A stretch of 64,000 nucleotides of DNA from Lotus japonicus (Eukaryota; Streptophyta; Magnoliopsida; Fabales; Fabaceae). The position numbers and the translations under genes were made by a program. Positions 24,969 through 34,832 of the stretch are shown piece by piece. The notes beneath the pieces were generated by a model that saw only the letters and a program-made list of their open reading frames with translations, was not told the DNA's origin and searched no databases. The stretch is taken from the NCBI RefSeq assembly GCF_012489685.1, contig NC_080045.1:66300722-66364721 (forward strand), in the 5' to 3' direction. Position 1 is the first letter of the stretch; each line of letters starts with the position of its first letter.

Positions 24969-25140
24969 GGGAAAGTGGGCTAAATTTTTTTTTTCGGCCC
25001 AATGTCTTAGCCTCTTAGTTTTAGTCTTGATCTGCTTGGGTTTTTTTTTTCAAACAGGTTTTTTTAACAACTTAAGCCTGGCTTATTTAATTAATCAGAT
25101 TGAAAATTTGTAAAATTGCTTCTGTTGTATTTTTTTCTCT
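24969..25140. repeat. Copy A of a direct duplication (with 26222-26530)
   Basis: The words gggaaagtgggctaaa, gcccaatgtcttagcctctt, gatctgcttgg, ttttttaacaac, aagcct and tatttaattaatcagattga occur in the same order here and at 26222-26420. Copy B has extra internal material (a duplicated aagctgacctgatag phrase). The two copies lie ~1.25 kb apart. Confidence 0.6.
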
Positions 25141-25239
25141 ATAACACTAATTGGCACGAGAAAGGTGATGTTAAGATTTGCCCCATTCAGTTTTTTTTTT
25201 TTATCAAAACATTCAGTTACTTAAATATACGAGAGTCAT

Positions 25240-26112
25240 TTAGTTATTTTTTTTTTCAAACAGAAGAAAATGGGCCAAGCCCAAGGTCTTACATAGTTAT
25301 ACCCATAATGATATAAAGTACAAGGAAATCACATGATGCTTTGTTTTTTTTCTTTTTTTTTGGTCAAAGGAGCATAATTCATTCAATTAAAATTGTCCAA
25401 CGGCACTTACAACCGAGTCCATCATTCATTGAATGAATAAGGAAATTTGGGCCATAGACCCAAAAACAACTTACAAATAGTTCATATTCAAATAAGCCCA
25501 CGACTCCTTAGAACGTCTAAACAGACCTAAGGGAGATTGAGGAAAAACTATTGCAAGAGACCCAAGAAGAAATAGGGCCCATCAGAAGCTGGGCCAGCCA
25601 AACCCTAGCTTTTGGCGTTTCCAAACCCTGGCCAACCACAGGAAAGGGGCGGCAGAACAGTAGCAGAGGAAAGGCTGCAGCAGCTCCACGGCAAAGTCCG
25701 AACACAAGGTCTGCTACAAACGAAGCGAATTTAATCTTCAAACTTTTAATGTCGCTTCTTTTTAAATCTTGCCGGCTCTGCCGTCTGTAGAAAAACATCT
25801 CTGCAACAAGATTTTCAACAGAGGTGTACACCACCACTAAAAAACACAATCAGTTACTTACGATATAGGAAAGAACCTATGCATATGTGAAATTAATTTT
25901 TTTTGTCAACTGATCGATGTTTATTGAAAGAAAGGCTCAAGGCCCAACCCCACTAATGAAGGAAAATACACTACGGGACCAAGTAACACTTGGGCTAAAA
26001 GACTTCAGCAGAAAACTAAGTCTGGAAAGCACAAGTCCACTAACATCAAATAGGAAACAAACAAAAGAGGGACAAGAGATTAAAAGTTTGAACCGACAAC
26101 ACCCCGACTAGC
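25240..26112 (-). mobile_element. Cluster of poly(T)-led LINE-like 3' tails between the two duplicated copies
   Basis: Three poly(T) tracts (about 25242-25255, 25345-25362 and 25896-25905) are each followed by sequence of the 'tttttt-gaaagaaaggctcaaggccca' kind, which in plants marks the 3' ends of minus-strand non-LTR insertions. No protein domain or target duplication could be confirmed. Open frames here (25517-25849 minus, 25551-25790 plus) look spurious. Confidence 0.35.
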
Positions 26113-26221
26113 AAAAATAGACGTTGAAGGCTAAAAAAAGTTTATTTGAGTTTCATGAGAAAGCCATCTGTATGCAGATGTTGAAGGCTAAAATTTCAAT
26201 TTTAAGGTCCAATCAAGCTAC

Positions 26222-26530
26222 CAAGAGAGGGAAAGTGGGCTAAAAGATTTTTTTAGGCCCAATGTCTTAGCCTCTTAGTCTGGATCTGCTTGGAATTTTT
26301 TTGAAACAGGCTGACCTGATAGACCAAACAAGCTGACCTGATAGGCCAAACAGGCTTTTTTAACAACTCAAGCCTAGCCTATTGACCCAAAAAAAGCCTA
26401 GCCTATTTAATTAATCAGATTGAAAAACCATTTTTTTTGTATTGATTGCCATTTTTACTGTACCAGTGAAGATGGGTTTGCCCCATGGAAACACTTGATT
26501 ATAAAATTGTTTGTCTGTTGTATTTTATCT
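26222..26530. repeat. Copy B of a direct duplication (with 24969-25140)
   Basis: Longer copy of the segment described at 24969-25140. It contains its own small tandem duplication (gctgacctgatag-ccaaacaagctgacctgatag at about 26311-26345). It ends in a part (gcttctgttgtatttt-like, here gtttgtctgttgtatttt) shared with copy A. Confidence 0.6.
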
Positions 26531-28050
26531 AAGATTATACTGGTATATATATACGATTGTATGATTTTTAAAGTCTTATTATAATTATTTTATAATAATG
26601 TTATTATTTTTAGTTTATGCCTCAAGACTCAACTTACACCGACGATAAAAAGTTTACATTAATAAGATTGTTTTGGTAATGGACCGAAGTATAAATAATA
26701 TTATTATCCGTTAGATATGTTATTTGACGATAAAGATTTGATATTAATACAAATAAAAAACACTAGATGAAATGCATGTGTCATTTTTCAGTTTTTGTAT
26801 TTGAAGTTTTTTTGAGTATGTCAGGAAAATAAATTACACCTTACAGGGATTCAACCCTAAACCTCTAACCCTACTCTATTGAATTTGAAGTTTGGATCAA
26901 TATATAGTAAAATAAAAAAATTAACTTTTACATTTATAATAATAATACAAAATTTTGTTTTTTTTTTGTTACACAAAATTTGAATTTACTATCACATGGA
27001 TTTAGTTATCATATTATATTTTATATTATGAGGCCATAACTAATATTTTGCGAAATTTTGAAGAGAGTAAAATTCATTTTTTTATACTTCTAAATAAAAG
27101 AATTAACACGAAACTCAAAAACATTTCTTTGAATAAAATATTTTTTCTTTTCTTGACAACAAAAAAAATGATTTTTTTTATATGAAAGTATTTGTCAACC
27201 ATGTAATTATTTACCACTCTTTAAAACTACATATTGTAAATTGTATTTTAAAATAACCTAATATTAATACAAAACTTTGTAATTAAATTAATAATTTATG
27301 GGCATTGTTAAAATTTTAATTATATTTAGTGGAAGAATAAAAATGATAAAATATATTTTAATTGTATTAATATAAACTAAAATAAAAAGGAGATGTTTTG
27401 AACTATTACTTTTGAAATTTTAAAATTAATTTGGGATTGGGTACACAGTTGAAATGAACCATGTTTGATGGAACATTAGGAATTGAGAGCTAAGTAGCTT
27501 ACGTGTAAGTTCTGAAGACCTTGCAACTGAGAGCAATTCAAGGTGCAATGATGAAAATACCAAGTGTACAAAATATTTTGGGATTTAGTCAGTCAAGGAC
27601 GTCAATTTGTTATAGGTAAGCTCTTCTTTTCTATGTGAGATTCATATACATACTCCATACTAAAGTTAATTGGATATCTAAGTAAAAATCTTTTATTAGC
27701 TTAAGAAAACGCAAAACAAATCCGCCAAAACTCCAAGATGCATAAACTCTCAAGAACATCCACTAAACTCATCAGCTTCAGGCATGACAGCACCGGTGTG
27801 AAGCAGATTCAACATTTTTTTTTTAAAATAAATTTTATTCTTTTAATTCATGATTATTCTTTTAGTAAATCTATAAAAATAACTAATAATATGAAGAAAA
27901 AAAAATACACATTATAAACAAAATGAATATCTCCGTGTATTTCACGGGTCACAATGCTAGGACTTGAATTAAAACTTCTCGAGTCAAAATCTATTTATAT
28001 TTTCCAATTTTTTTTCTTTTGTTTTTGTACTCAATCAACAATTATTATAT
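26531..28050. other. Very AT-rich intergenic region with a possible Helitron end
   Basis: No protein frame is supported. At 27933-27960 the sequence CCGTG-TATTT-CACGG is followed 9 bp later by CTAG, which is the layout of a Helitron 3' terminus, but the next base is G rather than the usual T. I could not identify a matching 5' TC end. Confidence 0.35.
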
Positions 28051-28234
28051 AGAGATTAATTTTTATGCACCGACAGTGTAAAAAGTTTTACACCATCATT
28101 CAATCACAACCTTCCATTTTCTATTTTAGATATTATTAAATTCAAAATTAATTGTGAGCTAACAAAATGGAGGGATGTGATTGAATGATGGTGTAAAACT
28201 TATTTACACCGTCGGTGAATAGAAATTAATCTCT
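28051..28234. mobile_element. MITE with ~60-bp terminal inverted repeats
   Basis: The left arm begins AGAGATTAATTTTTATGCAC and continues with gacagtgtaaaaagttttacaccatcattcaatcac. The right arm is its reverse complement with few changes (caccgacggtgtaaataag... in the inverted sense). The 184-bp element is flanked on both sides by TATTATAT (28043-28050 and 28235-28242). This could be an 8-bp target duplication or just AT-rich context. It has no coding capacity, and a transcript could fold into a long hairpin. Confidence 0.75.
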
Positions 28235-28791
28235 TATTATATATGAAAACTATTGTTACCTAAAAAAAAATCACTTTCTTTTTTCCTAAAACGTGTTTCT
28301 TTGAAGGAAATCATGTTTGAGTCAAGAACATCCATATCACTGTGAGGTTTCATTCCACATGAAACAATAAATAAAAATCTACATGAAAATTATCTAAATG
28401 CACATCAAATTTACCTCACATAATTTACCTAGCTTAAAACTCTCATGTATTGTCATTTTTTCTCTTTTTTTTTACTCTCTTTTATTTCTTAAGATTCTTT
28501 TCATATGTTTATTTGTTTGACATAAATAAGGATGAAAAGACACACACATATAAAATTAAATTTTATCATTTATTAATAAGCAAATTATTTTTGGCCATGG
28601 TACACCCTAATGTGTAGTAGTGAAAATGTGAAAATGAAATCCCCCGTGTACTAGTATAATAGATAACTCTTGGATATTCCTAACTAGATTCTTGGGCAAG
28701 CCTGACTAGAGTCTTAAATATTTGATGAAAAGTTGAAGTATCTGTTTTTCAATGACAAATAAAATCTACCCTAAATTGATTTTGTCAGACG

Positions 28792-28833
28792 ATGGAGATG
28801 GAGATGGAGATGGAGATGGAGATGGAGATGGAG
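28792..28833 (+). repeat. (ATGGAG)7 hexanucleotide microsatellite at the 5' end of the BRR2-like copy
   Basis: Seven perfect ATGGAG units encode alternating Met-Glu at the very start of the first frame. Every unit supplies an in-frame ATG, so the true initiation codon is ambiguous. Replication slippage has probably extended an acidic stretch that is present in full-length BRR2. Confidence 0.85.
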
Positions 28834-31800
28834 GAGTTGGTCGTTTTCCAGAAAAAGGATGAAGATGATCACGACGACCTTGCTGAACCCAATAGCTCTT
28901 CGGCTATGCAAATTGGTGGTGGATTTGATTATGAGTATTTGGATATGGAGGAAGAGATGAACCTGAACGTGCAGGATATTGATGCGTACTGGCTTCAGAC
29001 CAAAATTGACCCGCACCTTGCTGAGGAAGTGCTCAATATTCTTGCTCTTTCTGACCACAGGGAAGTGGAGAACAAGTTGTTGTTGCGTTTGGAAGAAGAT
29101 TGAGGAGGAGATGAAGGTTTATGCCAGTAGTAGGAAGATGGAGGGGTTGCAGTTGCAGTTGCAGAATCAGCAACTGCAACTGCAACCACCCCATATGCTT
29201 GATTTTGATACACTTGCTTTTCATCAAGGTACAGGGTTCTTTAGGTTTCATATGCCAAGTGGGTTTTTTAGGGGTACTATGAGCCAGGGTTATGATGAAA
29301 TCCATCTGCCTGACGCTGGACCCTTTGATCCTAATGAGAAGCTTGTGAAAATATCTTCAATGCCTGATTGGGCACAACCCGCCTTCAAAGGGATGGCACA
29401 CTTGAATAGGATTCAGACCAAGGTCTATGATACTGCACTCTTCAAGCCTCACAATCTTCTGCTCTGTGCTCCAACTGGCTCTGGAAAATTTGATGTTGCT
29501 GTTCTCACCATACTTCAGCTAATTGCAGGCTACAGGAATCAGGAGAGCGGTTCAATTGACCATAGTGCTTATAAGATTGTCTATGTTGCGCCTATGAAAG
29601 CTCTCGTCGCTGAGGTTGTAGGGAATTTATCCAATCGTTTGCACGAAAATGATGTTAAGGTTAGGGACCTCAGTGGAGACCAGTCACTCACCCCTCAACA
29701 GATACAAGAGACTCAAATTCTCGTCACAACACCTGAGAAGTGGGATATTATCACTCGAAAATCTGGAGATCGAACATACACACAGCTTGTGAAGCTTCTT
29801 ATCATTGACGAGATTCATCTTCTTCACGATAACAACAGAGGGCCAGTTCTTGAGAGTATTGTTGCTAGAACAATTAGGCAGATAGAAACCACAGAGGACA
29901 ATATTCGGTTGGTGGGGTTGTGTGCTAATCTTCCTAATTATGAAGATGTGGCACTCTTTTTACGTGTGGATCCGGACAACGAGTTGTTTTATTTTGATAA
30001 TGATGATAGGCCTGTTCATCTTTATCAGCAGTATGCTGGAATCACAGTTACAGAGCCCCTTCAGAGGCTCCAGTTGATGAATGATATATGTTATGAGAAA
30101 ATTATGGATGTAGCTGGAATGAATCGGGTTCTTATCTTTGTGCATTCAAGGAAAGAAACTGCTAAAACAGCTAGAGCCATCAGAGATACTGTACTAGCCA
30201 ATGATACTCTTGGTAGGCTCCTTCGAGAAGATAGTGCAAGTCGCGAGATTCTTCTCACTCATACTGATCTCGTGAACAGCAATGATCTTAAAGATCTTCT
30301 GCCCTATGGATTTTCAATTCATCATGCTGGTATGACAAGGGCAGATCGTCAGCTTGTTGAGGACCTCTTTGCTGATGGACATGTGCAAGTTTTGGTATCC
30401 ACTGCGGCCCTTGCCTGGGGTGTGAATCTCCAAGCTCAAACAGTGATAATTAAAGGGACACAGATATACAATCCTGAAAAGGGGGCCTGGACTGAACTTA
30501 GTCCTCTTGAAGTGATGCAGATGTTGGGTCGTGCTGGAAGGTCCCAATTTACCTCATTTGGTGAAGGAATAATTATTACTGGCTTTAGTGAGTTGGAGTA
30601 TTACATCTCTATCATGAACGAACAACTTCCTATTGAGAGCCAGTTTGTGTCCAAGCTGGCCGATCAGCTGAATGCAGAAATTGTTCTTGGTACTGTTCAT
30701 AATGCTAGGGAAGCTTGTAACTGGATTGGATACACTTACTTGTATGCTCGTATGTTAAGGAATCCTTCTTTGTATGGTTTAGCACCAGATATCCTAACAA
30801 GAGATATAACATTGGAGGAGAGAAGAGCTGATTTGGTGAGCATCTCCGCGCTCTAATTTATCATCCTGTTATTACCTGAACTAAACTGATATCTGTGTGA
30901 TTATTTGGTTTATTTTTTATATGTTATCCTGGTAGCATTTGTGCTTCTCATTGCTATTATTTTTGTACAATTGCACGAGAAGGGAACCAAAGCTTCATGG
31001 CTGTAAAAATTACTCATTCGAGTTGGAGATAGGCTCTTGATCCTTTTTTTTAAGTTTGGTTTTTCTCCTATGTATATTTGCTTAGATGGATTTCAAATTA
31101 TATTCAATGCAGAAATTTCTGGATATACATAATACATTGTCCATACTATGTTTTAGTAATTTTTTTTGGCTAATACTGATCTATCTCATTGAAACCTTGC
31201 AGATTCATACAGCAGCAACCATCTTAGATAAAAATAATCTGGTGAAGTATGATAGGCAGAGCGGATCTTTTCAGGTCACTGACTTGGGTCGAATTGCAAG
31301 CTACTACTACATAACGCATGGAACCATTTCCATGTATAATGAGCATTTAAAGCCTACAATGGGATACATTGAGCTTTGTAGATTGTTCTCATTGAGTGAA
31401 GAATTCAAGTATGTGACAGTAAGGCAGGATGAGAAGATGGAGCTGGCAAAGCTTTTGAAACATGTTTCCATTCCCATTAAGGAAAGTCTGGAAGAGCCAA
31501 GTGCCAAGATCAATATTTTGCTGCAAGCATACATTTCACAATTAAAGGTTGAAGGGCTCTCGCTGACATCTGATATGGTCTTTATAACTCAGGTTAGACT
31601 CCATTCCTTACCTTCGATACAAATTAATTGGAAATGATGCCTTTCTTTTATTGTCTTTCTACTGATTCTTGTACTTAATTTCTCTCGTGTAGAGTGCTGG
31701 ACGCCTTTTGCGGGCTCTTTTTGAGATTGTCTTGAAACGTGGCTGGGCGCAATCGGCTGAAAAGGCTTTGAACTTATTCAAGATGGTGACTAAGAAGAGT

Positions 31801-32298
31801 GTCCAAACACCGCTTCGGCAGTTCAATGGGATCCCAAGTTATATATTAACTAAGATGGAAAAGAAAGATTTGGCTTGGGAAAGGTATTATGACCTATCAT
31901 CACAAGAGATAGCTGAGCTCATCCCTGCACACAAGATGGGAAGGACACTTCATAAACTTATCCACCAATTTCCAAAATTGAACCTTGAAGCACATATAGA
32001 GTCAATTACGCGCACCGTTTTGAGGGTTGAGCTCACGTTAACTCCAGATTTTGCATGGGATGACAGAGTCCATGGAAATGTTGAGCCATTCTGGGTGATT
32101 GTGGAGGATAATGATGGTGAATATATTCTTCACCATGAGTATTTTATGCTGAAAAAACAAGATATTTCTGAGGATCACACTCTAAATTTCGTGGTGCCAA
32201 TATCCCAGCCTCTTCCTCCCCAATTCCTTATCCGTGTTGTTTCAGATAGATGGCTCGGATCACAAACTGTTTTACCTGTTTCATTAGAACTGAGGTAA
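28792..32298 (+). CDS. Truncated BRR2-like U5 snRNP helicase, probably a pseudogene
   Basis: BRR2 is the U5 snRNP DExH helicase that unwinds U4/U6; full plant BRR2 is ~2170 aa with two helicase-Sec63 cassettes. Here 28792-29100 encodes the acidic region with [13 protein letters not shown] and stops. Homology resumes one frame over at about 29095 (KIEEEMK), so ~40 residues are deleted with a frame break. The main frame (from Met at 29111) runs 29111-30835, 31203-31592, 31693-32298, ~906 aa. It covers only cassette 1: RecA1, RecA2 and Sec63. Walker A is GSGKF instead of GxGKT (Phe codon 29489-29491), DEIH is intact (29807-29818), and motif III SAT is replaced by CAN (29921-29929). It ends PVSLELR-stop exactly where full BRR2 continues (PVSFRHLILPEK). 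The stop overlaps a donor-like GAG|GTAAGG. No cassette 2 follows. ATPase activity is unlikely. Confidence 0.85.
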
Positions 32299-32576
32299 GG
32301 AACACCTATGGTGGCTTGTTGGTGGTGATGCTGGAAAGAAATCCTATGTGATTCATACATGCTGGAAAGATATTAATGTAATAAATCTTTTTATTTGTTC
32401 ATTGTATTTATTAGGGTTTTAGGTTATGTATATCATAATAACTCCCAATTGGTTACTTCTTTTGTAGATATGAATTGATTGATTAGGCAAATAAGAAAAT
32501 TTGAATATTGACCTTTGTTCTGTGATAATTATAAATACGTTTAACTGTGTTATTTTCGTTTGGTTATAACTCTTAC

Positions 32577-32708
32577 GTCCTCGTAGTATAGCTCAAATGG
32601 TAGGAGCTCAAATGGTAGGAGCTGGGGGACATATGGGTTGGGTAGGGAGAGGTCTAGGAATCGATTCCTGGCCGATGCAATTTATTTTTCCGATGTACCA
32701 AAAAAAAT
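32577..32708 (+). repeat. tRNA-derived SINE with a duplicated A box
   Basis: A Pol III A box (TAGCTCAAATGGTAGGAGC, 32589-32607) is followed by a B box-like AGGAATCGATTCCT (32656-32669). The element ends CCGATGTACC plus a short A run. The 15-mer GCTCAAATGGTAGGA is tandemly repeated (32591-32605, 32606-32620), so the element carries two A boxes. No acceptor stem can be closed, so it is not a tRNA gene. Confidence 0.65.
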
Positions 32709-32752
32709 ATCTCTAATGTTCATTATCTCGTGTGTGGAAAATTCAAATTAGA

Positions 32753-32771
32753 GTTTTTTTTGGTACGTCGG
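32753..32771 (-). repeat. Inverted 3' tail of a second SINE copy
   Basis: GTTTTTTTTGGTACGTCGG is the reverse complement, with one change, of the tail of the SINE that ends at 32708 (CCGATGTACC-A8). Only the tail is recognisable before the sequence diverges. Confidence 0.4.
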
Positions 32772-32799
32772 AAAGGAATCCAAATAAGAGTTGTATCAA

Positions 32800-33630
32800 A
32801 AGAATGTTTTATAAGTTTAAAGGTTTACTTGCCTTTTGATCCTCATATTTTGAATAATGTGTAGTTTGTCTCGCAATCATTTTTTACCAGATTTACTCCT
32901 TCAATCTTTTAATATGTTACATTCAAGTCCCCCAATTACAGTTAATCTACTTAAAACTCTCAAATTCTCATTTTGAAATATTTATCTTCACAAATTGAAT
33001 AAATAAGACATATAACTAGTTACTGAGAATTCAAGTGTTGCATGCTTAAAAACTTTAAGCATGCTAAATACTATCAAAATGCTAAATCTCACGACAAAGT
33101 AAAAGCACTACCATCCACGACTGAATCTGATTGGTCATTAAATCCAAATTTAAAAATAAAACTACTACATTTTCTAGCTTTAACCGTTTCCTAATTGAAA
33201 TTACACTTGGTCGTGTGTGTAGTGCACCCCATGGGTGTGTGATATAGCATTCCTGGTCGTAAAATGGACGGTGAAGTTACCAACAGTTTTTCTCATCAGT
33301 TAATATCGTGGGTTGTATACCCCTCGAGTGGTAACCCCAAACTGGACTTAAAGAGTGAACTACACTTCAAGTCTATTAAGCTCAACACTTATGACTTGAA
33401 GGGTTGTTACCCCCCGATTTTGGTAACCCCAAACCCGACCTAAGAGAGGAGCCACACTTCCCCTAAATGGCGGAGGGAGATTCAACATTAATGCTTAGTG
33501 ACTGCCCATGACTTTGGCAATCTTAAACGAAATATAACAGCTTAACCGAGACCAACTGCGGTTAGAAAATCATATACACAACAAAATAAAACTCTTGTAT
33601 CACAATTAACCTAATACTAGTTTTTTAAGA
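32800..33630. other. Intergenic region with an internally repeated block
   Basis: No gene is recognised. Between about 33310 and 33460 a phrase containing TGGTAACCCCAAAC, GAC(C/T)TAA, GAG and CACACTTC-like words occurs twice (33331-33371 and 33420-33462), both preceded by a short run of C (tacccctcg; ttaccccccg). It looks like a diverged duplication inside an unidentified repeat. Confidence 0.4.
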
Positions 33631-33638
33631 GTCCAAAC

Positions 33639-34649
33639 CAGTGTTGTCAATAGCGGGCTATAGCGCCGCTATCGCGGCGCTGCGTGGCGGAGCGGTAGCT
33701 GGGCGCGACGCCGGTGGTCGTAGCGGAGCGGGAATCGCGTCGCGGTGGTAGCGGCCGCAATCGCGGCTGGAATCGCGGTTGGTTAGGGGCTATAGCGGCG
33801 CGATCTGATTTGGGGAAGGGGATGAAGTCAAAATTCCGATTTTGACCCTACTTAGGTTAAAAAAATGAGGGCAAAATTGTCTTTTCCCCTCAATTAATGA
33901 AATTTCTACAGCTGTTTCCCACTCCCCCCCCTTGCTTCCTCTGTCAAAACCGTACAACTCTTTTCTCTTTTACGCTTCTTTCTCTTCTATTCTTCTTCAT
34001 CTTTTACCTCACGCTCCTTCTTCCTCTTCAAACTTCTTCTTCTTCTCCTCCACACCCTCACCACTTCCGGCGGTTTTTCGGCAGGTTTTCTGTCGTTTCC
34101 TTCTTCCTCTTCAAACTTCTTCTTCTTCTCCTCCACACCCTCACCACTTCCGGCGGTTTTTCGACAGGTTTTCTGTCGTTTGGAGGTTCTGGGCCTTCTC
34201 ATAACAACACTGGTTTGAAGTGTGGCCAATAAAGAGGAAGACCTCTATCTAGAGGATGATGATTGATTAAGAAGCCTTCACTTGATGATTTATGTTTATA
34301 TAAGTTAGAACATTGCTGCCTTTTGTATACTAGCAGCTAGTAGTATGAGCTTTCATTTGATGTTCATGGTTTTAGAAGTTAGAAGTAGAACACTAATGTC
34401 TACTTACAAGCTAGAAAGTTGTTTTAATCACTAATGTCTTTTTGTAGCTAATTATGAGTGAAATATGATTTCAGACTTCAATTCTATTTATCATTTTTGA
34501 GCTGTCATACATATATATATATATGTAGTATAATTATATGTAATATATATATAAAAAATCTGCGTAGCGGCCGTAGCGCTACCCGCTATAGCGCTATAGC
34601 CCTTTTTGGGCTTGCCGCTACGCGACGCTATCCGCCATTAACAACACTG
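33639..34649. mobile_element. Non-autonomous hAT transposon with intact ends
   Basis: Terminal inverted repeats are CAGTGTTGTCAATAGCGG on the left and, reading inward, CAGTGTTGTTAATGGCGG on the right (16/18). Both ends are flanked by the 8-bp target duplication GTCCAAAC (33631-33638 and 34650-34657), diagnostic of hAT. Subterminal regions are rich in GCGGC/TAGCGC-type repeats, the usual transposase-binding pattern. Inside, a frame ending KEEDLYLEDDD-stop (about 34231-34264) looks like the acidic C-terminus of an hAT transposase, so this is an internal deletion derivative of an autonomous element. The 1011-bp element cannot encode a transposase. Confidence 0.9.
34018..34185. repeat. ~84-bp tandem duplication inside the hAT element
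   Basis: The block ttcctcttcaaacttcttct...cttccggcggtttttcg(g/a)caggttttctgtcgttt occurs twice in succession, nearly identical, within the CT-rich interior of the hAT element. The open frames across it on both strands are by-products of the low-complexity sequence. Confidence 0.75.
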
Positions 34650-34832
34650 GTCCAAACATAATGTTCAAATCTAAAAAAACAAATTTAAGATAGCTTCATA
34701 ATTCACATTATAAATAATAGATTGATTTCAATAAAAATTATCTCACTAAGACAGTGTATGGCTTACCAATCCATGCATTTTCTGGTTAATTTTTTGAAGC
34801 TAAAAACTTAACACCTCGAAATAAAGAGGGGT

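Noticed and set aside
28979..29110. Start of the long BRR2-like frame at 28979
   Set aside because: The translation 28979-29090 is the out-of-frame reading of the acidic N-terminal exon. Homology in this frame begins only at about 29095, so 29111 is the more credible internal start.
28771..29305. Minus-strand frames opposite the BRR2-like start
   Set aside because: Complement of (ATGGAG)n and CAG-rich coding sequence; no homology recognised.
32577..32708. A tRNA gene
   Set aside because: A and B boxes are present, but no acceptor, anticodon or T stem closes, and a SINE-type tail follows.
33897..34232. Leu/Phe-rich 111-codon frame resembling a secreted or membrane protein
   Set aside because: Lies inside the hAT element and derives from CT-rich tandemly duplicated sequence; all three frames look similar.
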